From Flavobacterium pectinovorum (GTDB taxonomy: Bacteria; Bacteroidota; Bacteroidia; Flavobacteriales; Flavobacteriaceae): 64,000 nucleotides of DNA. Made by a program: the position numbers and the translations under genes. The notes below the pieces were generated by a model. It had not been told where the DNA came from, searched no databases, and saw nothing but the letters and a program-made list of their open reading frames with translations. Positions 1 through 7,118 of this stretch are shown in pieces. Position 1 is the stretch's first letter; each line of letters starts with the position of its first letter. The stretch spans positions 620,001 to 684,000 of the forward strand of contig NZ_FRBX01000002.1 of the NCBI RefSeq assembly GCF_900142715.1. The letters run 5' to 3'.

Positions 1-66
1 AATTTTTATATTAATGATTATAGTGAAGTTAATGTTGATAAAGTTTTAGAATTATTGAATAGTTAA
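1..66 (+). CDS. 3' end of an unidentified gene (partial)
   Basis: Frame 1 is open from the window edge to a TAA at 64-66 and gives the C-terminal tail NFYINDYSEVNVDKVLELLNS. The tail is too short to identify a family. A strong hairpin terminator follows at 113-152, which supports a real gene end on this strand. Confidence 0.5.
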   Translation, partial: NFYINDYSEVNVDKVLELLNS

Positions 67-112
67 AATTTTAAACCATATAAGAGATATAAGTTCATTT
101 AAAATATGAGAG

Positions 113-152
113 ACCTTTGTCAAAGTTTAAAAACTTTGACAAAGGTTTTTTT
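113..152. terminator. Hairpin terminator, TTTGTCAAAG dyad family
   Basis: Arms 113-128 and 131-146 are perfect reverse complements (16 bp) with a 2-nt loop, followed by a T-run to 152. It closes the partial gene at 1-66. The same core dyad recurs at 3473-3507 and 36021-36053, so it is also a member of a dispersed palindromic repeat family. Confidence 0.75.
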
Positions 153-167
153 GCGCTAAGTGAATTG

Positions 168-222
168 CCTCCTGCTTTAGCTGGAGGTTTTTTTATGTTT
201 TGAGAGAAAAAAGGCTTTAGCC
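168..222. repeat. CTTTAGC-type intergenic repeat with hairpin
   Basis: A short hairpin (arms 168-172 and 183-187, then a T-run) encloses GCTTTAGCT, and the palindrome GGCTTTAGCC lies at 213-222. The same two modules occur together at 3741-3885 in the dipeptidase downstream region. The first hairpin could also terminate the YcxB-like gene that ends at 227 on the minus strand. Confidence 0.5.
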
Positions 223-226
223 GAAA

Positions 227-700
227 TTATCTGTTTTTAACCTTCAAAAACACTTCATTTCTAAACCAATTTTCATCTTCCTGAGTTTCAAAAACTCGTT
301 TTGGAAGAAAAAATGTCTGACCTTTAGAAATGTATAAAAGATAAAGATCTTTTAACTCAAAAACTTTTATGAAATTCTGTACATCAATTGTGCCTTCTGA
401 TATTTCACCCATACGAGAAATGATTCTATCAGGGAAAATTTCGTATTGTCTTTCTTTAAAAATAATTTTGTTATCCTTTGAATTTGCAAAACTCCAATAT
501 TTATAGATGGTAAGAACAGGATACATAAATCCAACAACTATAATAAAAACGCTAAAGGAATCTTTCTTTCCGGTAAAAAGAACTAGAGTAGAAAATATCC
601 ACATAAAAGCAAATAACCATCCTCGTCTTTTTAATTCAAGTCTAACAAGGAACGTGAAATATTCTTTTTTGGTAAGCCGGAATTTTTTGGTTGTAATCAT
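227..700 (-). CDS. YcxB-like membrane protein
   Basis: 157 aa. Two hydrophobic segments (about residues 28-43 and 48-66) are followed by a soluble domain of about 85 residues whose end pattern (YISKGQTFFLPKRVFET) resembles YcxB-like proteins, a bacterial membrane family of unknown role. It is the last of three minus-strand genes: its ATG directly follows the TAA of the gene ending at 701, so translation is probably coupled. Family assignment is by pattern only; function unknown. Confidence 0.6.
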   Translation of the reverse strand: MITTKKFRLTKKEYFTFLVRLELKRRGWLFAFMWIFSTLVLFTGKKDSFSVFIIVVGFMYPVLTIYKYWSFANSKDNKIIFKERQYEIFPDRIISRMGEISEGTIDVQNFIKVFELKDLYLLYISKGQTFFLPKRVFETQEDENWFRNEVFLKVKNR

Positions 701-1036
701 TTAATGTGTTCTAAGGGTACTTATATTGATCATTATAATTATAAAAAAGAAAACAGAAAAACTTAATAAAAACCACAAGAGTTTTGTGACTAATTTCATT
801 CTCAAAACCCGAAGAATTAAAATAGAGTTAACCAAAGAAAAAACGAAAAGTAACAGGCATAAAATGAATGACCCAATAGAGCCAAATTGGTATATCCAAC
901 GATAGTTATCAGAAAATCTAAATCTTGAAACAAAAGATATTGTTGCGCAGCTTAATAAAAACAAAAGTGGAATTGCAATTGCAAATTTTTGTGTTAGATG
1001 AAGATTCTTGTATTTTTTCAAAATAATGTTTTGCAT
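701..1036 (-). CDS. Small membrane protein, unknown function
   Basis: 111 aa with three clear hydrophobic stretches (about residues 17-35, 49-72 and 84-106), so an integral inner-membrane protein. Its start codon overlaps the stop of the XRE regulator gene (TAATG at 1034-1038 read on the minus strand), and its stop abuts the start of the YcxB-like gene. The tight packing suggests the three proteins act together, perhaps as a regulator with two membrane partners. No recognised family. Confidence 0.6.
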   Translation of the reverse strand: MQNIILKKYKNLHLTQKFAIAIPLLFLLSCATISFVSRFRFSDNYRWIYQFGSIGSFILCLLLFVFSLVNSILILRVLRMKLVTKLLWFLLSFSVFFFIIIMINISTLRTH

Positions 1037-1266
1037 TATTTTGTAGAAAAATTAAACAACTCTTTGGGTTCAATATCTAAAGCATTGGCAATTTTTACAA
1101 GAGTTTTTACGCCGGTATTTATTTTAGCAACTTCTATACGCGCTATTTGAGATTTGCTAATATTACAGTCATCAGCTAAGCCCTGCTGGGATAAGCCTTT
1201 CTTTTCACGTAGTTGGCGAATGTGAATTCCAAGATTTATAATAAAAGTTTCTTCTGAAATATTCAT
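1036..1266 (-). CDS. XRE/Cro-type helix-turn-helix regulator
   Basis: 76 aa, almost entirely one HTH_3 domain (residues about 12-66): LRQLREKKGLSQQGLADD, then KSQIARIE as recognition helix and VKTLVKIANALDIEP as the closing helices. No effector domain, as in small autoregulators of the Cro/C-protein type. First gene of the three-gene minus-strand operon. A perfect 20-bp palindrome 31 nt upstream (1298-1317) is the obvious candidate operator. Confidence 0.85.
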   Translation of the reverse strand: MNISEETFIINLGIHIRQLREKKGLSQQGLADDCNISKSQIARIEVAKINTGVKTLVKIANALDIEPKELFNFSTK

Positions 1267-1297
1267 ATTTCAAAAGTCACAAGATTTATTTTGTTCA

Positions 1298-1317
1298 TGT
1301 AGGCAAATTTGCCTACA
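1298..1317. promoter_or_regulatory. Perfect 20-bp palindrome, putative XRE operator
   Basis: TGTAGGCAAATTTGCCTACA is its own reverse complement. It lies between the XRE gene (minus, start 1266) and a divergent small gene (plus, start 1353), just upstream of a TATATTTG -7 element at 1324-1331. Position and symmetry fit a site where the dimeric XRE protein could repress both directions; binding is inferred. Confidence 0.6.
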
Positions 1318-1323
1318 ATTTAT

Positions 1324-1331
1324 TATATTTG
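1324..1331 (+). promoter_or_regulatory. -7 promoter element (TAnnTTTG)
   Basis: TATATTTG matches the Bacteroidetes -7 consensus 21 nt before the ATG at 1353. No TTG sits at the usual 18-20 nt spacing; the palindrome 1298-1317 occupies that region, so the promoter may be weak or under repressor control. Confidence 0.5.
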
Positions 1332-1352
1332 GCGCATCAAAAAAATAAGACA

Positions 1353-1586
1353 ATGACTACGGAAAATCTCTCAAAAGAAACAGAAACCAGATTAATAGAT
1401 TTTTTTAGAAAGACAATTGATTCTGAAGATATGGCAAAAACAATCCGACAAGTAAATTATGTTCTTTCACTTTGCGCCATGAGAGGCTGCGAAACCGTAG
1501 AAACTGAATTCAATAATCTCGAAGATAATTTTTATTGGCTGAATAAGTTGGCGGAAGTTTTGGATCCTTATTTGGATGTTGAATGA
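1353..1586 (+). CDS. Small acidic protein, unknown function
   Basis: About 77 aa from the ATG at 1353. A TTG-initiated form would start at 1329, but that TTG is part of the TATATTTG -7 element, so ATG 1353 is preferred. The product is hydrophilic and probably all-helical, ends in VLDPYLDVE and carries two cysteines (LCAMRGCE). It is transcribed divergently from the XRE operon across a palindromic operator, which hints at common control. No family recognised. Confidence 0.55.
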   Translation: MTTENLSKETETRLIDFFRKTIDSEDMAKTIRQVNYVLSLCAMRGCETVETEFNNLEDNFYWLNKLAEVLDPYLDVE

Positions 1587-1618
1587 AGACAAGTTGTTAT
1601 TGATGGCAAGTTCGTATT

Positions 1619-1651
1619 AAACCCGACAGGTTTTTAAAACCTGTCGGGTTT
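1619..1651. repeat. CCTGACAGG-type palindromic repeat
   Basis: Arms 1619-1634 and 1636-1651 are perfectly complementary with a 1-nt loop and the centre GGTTTTTAAAACC. A sister copy with one base change per arm (CCTGAC for CCCGAC) is at 38701-38733. It could terminate the small gene ending at 1586, but has no long T-run. Confidence 0.7.
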
Positions 1652-1673
1652 AACAATATTGGGGTTACGTTGC

Positions 1674-1800
1674 GTTTTAAGGGATTGAAATCCCTGGCTA
1701 CAAAATAAATCATTCCTACGGAATTTTATAATGAGTTTCGGAGAAACGGATCATATTGTAGGGATGGATTTTAATCCATCATTCATAGTTAAATTCGACG
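1674..1800. repeat. Gap with degenerate dyad repeats
   Basis: Non-coding stretch between the CCTGACAGG palindrome and the tRNA-Leu terminator. It contains small dyads (GGGATTGAAATCCC near 1681, GGATTTTAATCC near 1766) of the kind found in Flavobacterium intergenic repeats. No ORF or RNA gene seen. Confidence 0.35.
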
Positions 1801-1813
1801 AGATCCTAAAAAC

Positions 1814-1845
1814 AAAAAAGCTTCTGATTTCTCAGAAGCTTTTTT
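1814..1845 (-). terminator. Intrinsic terminator of tRNA-Leu
   Basis: Arms 1814-1827 and 1832-1845 pair perfectly (14 bp) around a TTTC loop. Read on the minus strand the hairpin is followed by TTTTTTG. It lies directly 3' of the tRNA gene. Confidence 0.8.
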
Positions 1846-1847
1846 CG

Positions 1848-1929
1848 TGCGGATAATAGGACTCGAACCTACACGCCTTGCGGCACCAGATCCTAAGTCT
1901 GGCATGTCTACCAATTTCACCATATCCGC
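1848..1929 (-). tRNA. tRNA-Leu (anticodon UAG)
   Basis: The cloverleaf folds with acceptor GCGGATA/TATCCGC, anticodon stem CCAGA/TCTGG and loop CTTAGGA, giving anticodon TAG (reads CUA/CUN). The long variable arm is that of a class II tRNA. The 3' CCA is not encoded (ACG follows), so CCA must be added. Its promoter lies at 1943-1971 and its terminator at 1814-1845. Confidence 0.93.
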
Positions 1930-1942
1930 TCAATTGTGGGTG

Positions 1943-1971
1943 CAAAGATAATCATAACTTCTAAATTTCAA
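1943..1971 (-). promoter_or_regulatory. Promoter of tRNA-Leu
   Basis: On the minus strand TTG (1969-1971), an 18-nt spacer and TATCTTTG (1943-1950) match the Bacteroidetes sigma consensus. The -7 element lies 13 nt upstream of the mature tRNA 5' end. Confidence 0.75.
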
Positions 1972-2008
1972 AGCATTTTTTGAAAAAAAATATTAATTCT
2001 CTTTTTTG

Positions 2009-2016
2009 TATTTTTG
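2009..2016 (+). promoter_or_regulatory. -7 element upstream of dipeptidase
   Basis: TATTTTTG matches TAnnTTTG, 22 nt before the ATG at 2039. No well-spaced -33 TTG is evident. Confidence 0.45.
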
Positions 2017-2038
2017 AATTTCTATAAAAATAATTTAA

Positions 2039-3427
2039 ATGGAAAATATTAAGTCGTACGTTCAACAACATAAAGATCGGTTTATCAACGAATTGATCGA
2101 ATTATTAAAGATTCCGTCGGTAAGTGCCGACACTGCATATTCACAAGATGTTATCGATACTGCCGAGGCCGTAAAAGAAAGTTTATCAAAAGCAGGCTGC
2201 GATTTAGTCGAAATTTGCGACACTCCGGGCTATCCAATTATTTATGGAGAGAAAATTATTGACCCAAATTTACCAACCGTTCTTGTTTACGGTCATTATG
2301 ATGTTCAACCGCCAGATCCAATGGAATTATGGACGTCGCCACCTTTTGAGCCGGTTATTAAAAAAACAGAAATTCATCCTGAAGGAGCGATTTTCGCCCG
2401 TGGTGCCTGCGACGACAAAGGACAAATGTACATGCACGTAAAAGCCTTAGAATATATGGTACAAAGCAATACGTTGCCTTGTAACGTAAAATTCATGATC
2501 GAAGGTGAAGAAGAAGTAGGTTCGGCAAGTTTGGCCTGGTTTGTAGAGCGCAATCAGGAAAAACTGAAAAATGACGTTATTTTAATTTCAGATACCGGAA
2601 TGATTTCTAACCAACAACCGTCAATTACGACAGGTTTACGCGGTTTGAGTTATGTTGAGGTTGAGGTTACAGGTCCAAATCGTGATTTACATTCAGGTTT
2701 ATACGGTGGAGCAGTGGCAAACCCAATTAATGTTTTGGCCAAAATGATAGCTTCACTTCACGACGAAGACAATCATATTACAATTCCGGGATTCTACGAC
2801 AAAGTTCAGGAATTATCAACAGAAGAAAGAGCCGAAATGGCAAAAGCGCCTTTTAGCTTAGAAAAATATAAAAATGCCTTAAACCTAAACGATGTTTACG
2901 GTGAAAAAGGATATGTAACCAACGAACGCAACTCGATTCGTCCAACATTAGACGTAAACGGAATCTGGGGCGGATACCAGGGAGAAGGAGCAAAAACCGT
3001 TATTGCGAGCAAAGCTTTTGCTAAAATCTCGATGCGTTTGGTTCCAAATCAGGATTGGCATGAAATTACAGATCTTTTTACGAAACATTTCACAAGTATT
3101 GCACCGGCAGGAGTTACCGTAAAAGTAACGCCACATCACGGAGGTCAGGGTTATGTTACGCCAATTGACAGTATTGGATATCAGGCGGCAAACAAAGCAT
3201 ACACAGAAACGTTTGGAGTTCCAGCAATTCCGGTTCGTTCAGGCGGAAGTATTCCGATTGTGGCTTTGTTCGAAAAAGAATTAAAAAGCAAAACTATCTT
3301 AATGGGCTTTGGTTTAGATTCAGATGCGATTCACTCACCAAACGAACATTTCGGAATCTTTAATTACTTAAAGGGAATTGAAACTATTCCGTTGTTTTAC
3401 AAGTATTTTGTGGAATTAAGTAAGTAA
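2039..3427 (+). CDS. M20 family dipeptidase (CNDP/DapE-like)
   Basis: 462 aa cytosolic metallopeptidase of the M20/M28 superfamily, expected to split dipeptides or N-acyl amino acids with two bound metals. Visible metal and catalytic motifs: HYDVQPPD near residues 86-93, GACDDKGQ near 123-130 with the bridging Asp, EGEEEVGS near 155-162 with the general-base Glu, the dimerisation-domain motif DLHSGLYGGAVANP, and the C-terminal histidine in HSPNEHFG. Length and motif order fit the carnosinase-like M20 group. No signal peptide. Monocistronic: its own promoter upstream and two hairpins downstream. The exact substrate is not predictable. Confidence 0.92.
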   Translation: MENIKSYVQQHKDRFINELIELLKIPSVSADTAYSQDVIDTAEAVKESLSKAGCDLVEICDTPGYPIIYGEKIIDPNLPTVLVYGHYDVQPPDPMELWTSPPFEPVIKKTEIHPEGAIFARGACDDKGQMYMHVKALEYMVQSNTLPCNVKFMIEGEEEVGSASLAWFVERNQEKLKNDVILISDTGMISNQQPSITTGLRGLSYVEVEVTGPNRDLHSGLYGGAVANPINVLAKMIASLHDEDNHITIPGFYDKVQELSTEERAEMAKAPFSLEKYKNALNLNDVYGEKGYVTNERNSIRPTLDVNGIWGGYQGEGAKTVIASKAFAKISMRLVPNQDWHEITDLFTKHFTSIAPAGVTVKVTPHHGGQGYVTPIDSIGYQAANKAYTETFGVPAIPVRSGGSIPIVALFEKELKSKTILMGFGLDSDAIHSPNEHFGIFNYLKGIETIPLFYKYFVELSK

Positions 3428-3472
3428 GATTTTGCCGCGAAGGCGCTAAGACGCAAAGTTTTTTAAGTTTCT

Positions 3473-3507
3473 AATCTTTGTCAAAGTTTTAAACTTTGAC
3501 AAAGATT
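3473..3507. repeat. TTTGTCAAAG palindromic repeat (second copy)
   Basis: Perfect 17-bp arms (3473-3489 and 3491-3507) around one T. Same core as 113-146 and 36021-36053. It may also act as the first terminator after the dipeptidase. Confidence 0.75.
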
Positions 3508-3517
3508 TTCCAATATT

Positions 3518-3547
3518 AAATCCGTTCAGAAATGAGCGGATTTTTTT
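3518..3547 (+). terminator. Intrinsic terminator after dipeptidase
   Basis: An 11-bp stem (3518-3528 with 3533-3543, one G-U pair) closes a GAAA tetraloop and is followed by a run of T. Textbook form, 90 nt downstream of the M20 gene. Confidence 0.8.
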
Positions 3548-3740
3548 GTTTCCACAACTTTGGAATTTGGAGTTTTAGAATTGGAATTTCTTTTTTTGGG
3601 CGTTCCCTCCGGTCGGGCTTTCGGCTATATCTTTTATTCCGTTCCACTTCATAAAAGGATACCGCCTCAATCCCTAACGCGCAATAGAGGCTCAAAGGTC
3701 CAGAGGTTCAAAGCTACAAAGGTTTTAGCATTAAAATTCA
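3548..3740. repeat. Repeat-like gap (CCCTCCGGTCGGGC region)
   Basis: This stretch holds a 63-codon reading frame (3560-3751) whose predicted peptide looks like translated non-coding DNA. The text around 3600-3670 (GTTCCCTCCGGTCGGGCT and the following ~60 bases) matches, from memory, a dispersed Flavobacterium intergenic repeat. Only one copy is present in this window, so that cannot be checked here. No gene called. Confidence 0.4.
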
Positions 3741-3885
3741 ATAGCCCCTAGCTTTAGCTAGAGGTTTATTTATAGAAAAGTAATTGGCTTTAGCCGAAAT
3801 TTTTTAATCCTAAAACGTAATTATTTGGCTAAAGCCTTTTTTTTGCATTTATTGTAAACCCCGGCTAAAGCTGGGGCAATTCAAA
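3741..3885. repeat. CTTTAGC-type intergenic repeat
   Basis: Contains CTAGCTTTAGCTAG, GGCTTTAGCC (about 3786-3795), its counterpart GGCTAAAGCC (about 3827-3836, then a T-run) and CCCCGGCTAAAGCTGGGG. Same modules as 168-222. No coding potential. Confidence 0.5.
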
Positions 3886-3944
3886 AAAACTAGCCGATTT
3901 CCATCTTTGTTCCTTTGTACCCCTGCAACTTTGTTTCTTTTTTC

Positions 3945-3974
3945 TTGCATATTAAAAATTAATCTCTACATTTG
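3945..3974 (+). promoter_or_regulatory. Promoter of the BlaI/M56 operon
   Basis: TTG (3945-3947), a 19-nt spacer and TACATTTG (3967-3974) are a near-perfect Bacteroidetes promoter, 41 nt before the first ATG of the operon at 4016. The -7 box is embedded in the palindrome 3965-3978. Confidence 0.8.
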
Positions 3975-3978
3975 TAGA
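3965..3978. promoter_or_regulatory. Putative BlaI/MecI operator on the -7 box
   Basis: TCTACATTTGTAGA has perfect 6-bp arms around TT and carries the TACA...TGTA core recognised by BlaI/MecI-family repressors. A further TGTAGAG half-site follows at 3993-3999 and mirrors CTCTACA at 3964-3970. It overlaps the -7 element, so occupancy would block transcription of the operon that encodes its own BlaI-like repressor (5418-5792). Confidence 0.65.
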
Positions 3979-4015
3979 ACAACAACTATAAGTGTAGAGT
4001 AAAAATATTCAAATA

Positions 4016-4438
4016 ATGAGGAAACTTATAATCTTGCTAATTTTTGGAATGATGCTTTCAAATTGCAAAAGCAAACCAATTAATCAAAAGATTGACAAGA
4101 AAAAAGAAGGTGTTTGGATTGATGATTATACACAAGACAGTATTCAATACAAATCATTCGAATATTACAAACAGGATCAACCGGTCAAAAAATGGAAATC
4201 CTACATAAACGGAAAAATATACAAAACAGAAAAATACAAAAACGGAATTTGCACCGTAAAATATTATTATGAAAACGGAAAAGTACAATCAAAAGGAAAA
4301 ACAAAATTAGAATCTAATGCAGTAGAAACACATTGGTTCTATTTTGGAGACTGGAAATTCTATTCAGATAAAGGAAAACTAACCGAAATCAAAAAGTATA
4401 ATAACGGTGAATTAATCTCGGAAGAAAAAATAAAATAA
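4016..4438 (+). CDS. Small lipoprotein, MORN-like repeats
   Basis: 140 aa. Lipoprotein signal MRKLIILLIFGMMLSNC (lipobox LSNC), so anchored to a membrane after export. The mature part has repeated Y-x-N-G-K strands (YINGKIYKTEKYKNG, YYENGKVQSKG, SDKGKLTEIKKYNNG) resembling MORN/YwqK-type beta-hairpin repeats. First gene of a four-gene operon behind the putative BlaI operator. Biochemical role unknown. Confidence 0.7.
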   Translation: MRKLIILLIFGMMLSNCKSKPINQKIDKKKEGVWIDDYTQDSIQYKSFEYYKQDQPVKKWKSYINGKIYKTEKYKNGICTVKYYYENGKVQSKGKTKLESNAVETHWFYFGDWKFYSDKGKLTEIKKYNNGELISEEKIK

Positions 4439-4458
4439 CCACTAATCGATTTAAACCT

Positions 4459-5418
4459 ATGAAAAAATTAATTGCTTTCTTTTTTATTACTGTGAATATT
4501 GGATTGATGCAGTCTCAAACCTATAAAGAATTTGTAGCAAAAGGGGATAATTGTTATAAAGCGAAAGATTATAAAGGATCTGTTGGCTATTATGAAAAGG
4601 CATTTAAAATCGAACACAAATCCTCTTCAGATTTATATAATGGTGCGTGCGCTGCAGCTTTAAATAATGATGATGATAAAGCTTTTAAGTGGCTGGATTT
4701 AGCAATTGATAATGGTTATGAAAACATTGCTCATATAAAAATAGATAATGATTTAGAATCGCTGCACAATAAGAAAGAATGGACAAAGACTATAGATAAG
4801 CTTCAAAAGCAAATGAATATTTTGAGTGCTAATTATGATAAGCCCCTTCAAAAAGAACTTTTGGAGATTTATGCAGAGGATCAGGGTATTCGTGGAGATT
4901 TTATGAAAATTTATAAAGACCCTAATTCGGATAAAAAGAAAATTGACAGCATTGGTAAATTAATGAGAAAAAAAGACAGTATTAATCTCATTAAGGTCAT
5001 AAAGATTTTAGATGAAAAAGGCTGGGTTGGAAAAGATGTTGTTGGAGCACAGGCCAATCAAACCTTGTTTTTGGTTATACAACATTCTGATTTAAAATAT
5101 CAGCAAAAATATTTGCCAATGATGCGAGAGGCTGTTAAGAAAGGTAATGCAAACCAAGGAAACCTGGCATACCTGGAAGATAGAGTAGCCTTAAGAGAAG
5201 GAAGAAGACAAATTTATGGAAGCCAGTCTTCGAAAAATAAAACGACTAATAAATTATACATATCACCGATGATAGATCCGGATAATGTAGATAAGAGACG
5301 TGCTGAAGTTGGGCTTGGTACTATGGCCGAATATGCGGCAAAAATGAATATTGAATGGAATTTAGAAGCTTATAAAAAGGAATTGCCTGAAACTGAAAAA
5401 CTTGAAAACATTAAATAA
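4459..5418 (+). CDS. Secreted TPR protein with DUF6624-like C-terminus
   Basis: 319 aa. Signal peptide of about 20 residues ending near LMQSQ. Residues about 20-105 hold tetratricopeptide-like helices (KAKDYKGSVGYYEKAFKI, LYNGACAAALNNDDDKAF) and the frequent Bacteroidetes extension DLESLHNKKEW. Residues about 130-290 resemble DUF6624 (RVALREGRRQIYGSQ). Lies 20 nt after the lipoprotein gene, and its TAA overlaps the ATG of the BlaI gene (TAATG). Probably a periplasmic partner of the M56 sensor; function unproven. Confidence 0.75.
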   Translation: MKKLIAFFFITVNIGLMQSQTYKEFVAKGDNCYKAKDYKGSVGYYEKAFKIEHKSSSDLYNGACAAALNNDDDKAFKWLDLAIDNGYENIAHIKIDNDLESLHNKKEWTKTIDKLQKQMNILSANYDKPLQKELLEIYAEDQGIRGDFMKIYKDPNSDKKKIDSIGKLMRKKDSINLIKVIKILDEKGWVGKDVVGAQANQTLFLVIQHSDLKYQQKYLPMMREAVKKGNANQGNLAYLEDRVALREGRRQIYGSQSSKNKTTNKLYISPMIDPDNVDKRRAEVGLGTMAEYAAKMNIEWNLEAYKKELPETEKLENIK

Positions 5419-5792
5419 TGACACAATTATCAAACTCAGAAGAACAATTAATGGAGCATCTTTGGAAGCTTGAAAAAGCTTTTATGAAAGATTTACTCGA
5501 AGCGTATCCGGAACCAAAACCGGCAACAACAACCGTTGCAACGCTTTTAAAACGAATGATAGACAAGAAATTCGTAGCGTATAATGAATTCGGGAATTCT
5601 CGCGAATATTATCCGCTTGTCAAAAAAACAGCTTATTTCTCCAAACATGTAAACGGTTTAATTAGCAATTTCTTTAATAATTCGGCATCGCAATTTGCTT
5701 CATTTTTTACTACAGAAACCAATTTGTCTACTTCAGAATTAGAAGAACTCAAAAAAATAATCGATTCGCAAATTCAAAAAAAGAAAAAATGA
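5418..5792 (+). CDS. BlaI/MecI/CopY family repressor
   Basis: 124 aa. Winged-helix DNA-binding domain in residues about 4-75 (SNSEEQLMEHLWKLEKAF, PATTTVATLLKRMIDKKFV) plus a C-terminal dimerisation helix. The family represses its own operon until cleaved or released after a signal from an M56 membrane peptidase, which is the next gene with a 4-nt overlap (ATGATAA). Expected binding site: the palindrome at 3965-3978. Called BlaI family, not specifically beta-lactam control, because no beta-lactamase gene is nearby. Confidence 0.9.
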   Translation: MTQLSNSEEQLMEHLWKLEKAFMKDLLEAYPEPKPATTTVATLLKRMIDKKFVAYNEFGNSREYYPLVKKTAYFSKHVNGLISNFFNNSASQFASFFTTETNLSTSELEELKKIIDSQIQKKKK

Positions 5793-7015
5793 TAAACTAT
5801 CTTTTAAAATCAGGAATGCTGCTTTTGATTTTTTATGCAGTGTATAAATTATGGCTTGAAAACGAAAAAATGTTTCGTTTTAATCGCGCTTATTTGTTGT
5901 TGAGTTTGGTTTTTAGTTTTGTAATTCCGTTGCAATTAATTTCGGTTAGACCTTTGTTGGGGAATACATTATCTGTAATTCAACTCGATGGAGTTGTCAT
6001 TAGAACCAGCAACGTAGTTTTAAATAATGATAATTCAGAACAGCTTATGATTTCTGTTTTAAGTATAATTTATCTCGTTGTTGTATTGTTATTTACGGTT
6101 CAGTTTTTTGTGAATTTGTATTCGTTTTATAATAAAACTAAAATCAATAGCAAGCAATTATTGAATGACGTAGAAGTAGTTTTAATAGAAGAACCTACAT
6201 TACCGCATTCATTTTGGAACTCAGTTTTTATCAATAAAGAAGAATTTGAAACCGGTAAAATTCCATTAGAATTAATAGCGCACGAAAAAGCACATTTAAA
6301 ACAAAAACATACTTTGGATATTCTTTTTATAGAAGTTTTGCAAATTGTTTTTTGGTTTAACCCGCTTATCGTTTTATTCAAAAAAGCAATAAAACTGAAC
6401 CATGAATTTTTAGCTGATGAAGAGGTTAATACTCAATTTGAGTCGGTTACCAGGTATCAAAAACTGTTATTAAATTTTGCTTCTAATAAAAATACGATAG
6501 CATTAGCCAGTAATCTTAATTATTTAATAACCAAAAAACGCCTTATTATGATGACCAAAAAAGAATCCCGATTTAAAATGACGTTTAAAGTATTGATTGT
6601 AAGTATTGTTTGTGTATTATCATTGTTTGTTTTCAGTTCAGAAACTATTGCGCAGAAGGTGAAAGACAAATCAGATTATGATAAAATGATAGTGAAAGAC
6701 AGCAACGATTGTATGGATAAACAACCTGAATATCCAGGAGGAATTGAAGAATTTTATAAACTTGTAGGCATGAATTTTAAAATACCTGCAGCAGTTTCAA
6801 AGCAGAAATTAGAAGGTAAAGCCATAATTGAATTCATGGTAGAAAGAGATGGAAGTTTATCGGAATTTAAAATCGTAAAAGATTTGGGTTATGGTATAGG
6901 GAATGAAGCAATTCGTGCCATAAAACTTTCTCCTAAATGGATTCCGGGAACTAAAGATGGAAAGCCAGCGCGTGTTTTGTACACTATGCCAATAACAGTG
7001 CAGACAGAGAAATAG
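5789..7015 (+). CDS. M56 (BlaR1-like) membrane peptidase with TonB C-terminal domain
   Basis: 408 aa. Membrane segments about 4-22, 33-53, 85-108 and, after the peptidase loop, 262-285. Zinc peptidase motif HEKAH at 165-169, with a downstream NHEFLADEE carrying the third ligand. Instead of the penicillin-binding sensor of BlaR1 it ends (about 310-408) in a TonB_C-like domain (YPGGIEEFYKLV, GKAIIEFMVERDG, RVLYTMPI). It probably senses an envelope signal and inactivates the BlaI-type repressor; ligand unknown. Last gene of the operon. Confidence 0.88.
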   Translation: MINYLLKSGMLLLIFYAVYKLWLENEKMFRFNRAYLLLSLVFSFVIPLQLISVRPLLGNTLSVIQLDGVVIRTSNVVLNNDNSEQLMISVLSIIYLVVVLLFTVQFFVNLYSFYNKTKINSKQLLNDVEVVLIEEPTLPHSFWNSVFINKEEFETGKIPLELIAHEKAHLKQKHTLDILFIEVLQIVFWFNPLIVLFKKAIKLNHEFLADEEVNTQFESVTRYQKLLLNFASNKNTIALASNLNYLITKKRLIMMTKKESRFKMTFKVLIVSIVCVLSLFVFSSETIAQKVKDKSDYDKMIVKDSNDCMDKQPEYPGGIEEFYKLVGMNFKIPAAVSKQKLEGKAIIEFMVERDGSLSEFKIVKDLGYGIGNEAIRAIKLSPKWIPGTKDGKPARVLYTMPITVQTEK

Positions 7016-7118
7016 TTTTTTAGGAAGGTTCAAAGGTGCAGAGCGACAAAATTTTTAGCTATTTCATGAAACCTTTGAACCTTTGTTGCTATGAACCTTT
7101 GCGCCTTTAACAAAAAAA
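7016..7118. repeat. AACCTTTG-rich repeat between convergent genes
   Basis: GAACCTTTGCGCC-like motifs (about 7065-7108) facing GTTCAAAGGTGCAGAG (about 7028) form an imperfect inverted repeat of the CAAAGGTTC type found near many genes in this window. No coding potential. Confidence 0.35.

Noticed and set aside
1329..1352. TTG start extending the small gene at 1353
   Set aside because: The TTG lies in the TATATTTG -7 element; ATG 1353 is the natural start.
3560..3751. 63-codon reading frame in the gap after the dipeptidase
   Set aside because: The peptide has no recognisable domain, no promoter precedes it, and the DNA consists of repeat-like text, so it is treated as non-coding.
5418..7015. 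Beta-lactam resistance regulator pair blaI-blaR1
   Set aside because: The families fit, but no beta-lactamase or penicillin-binding sensor domain is present, so a beta-lactam role is not claimed.
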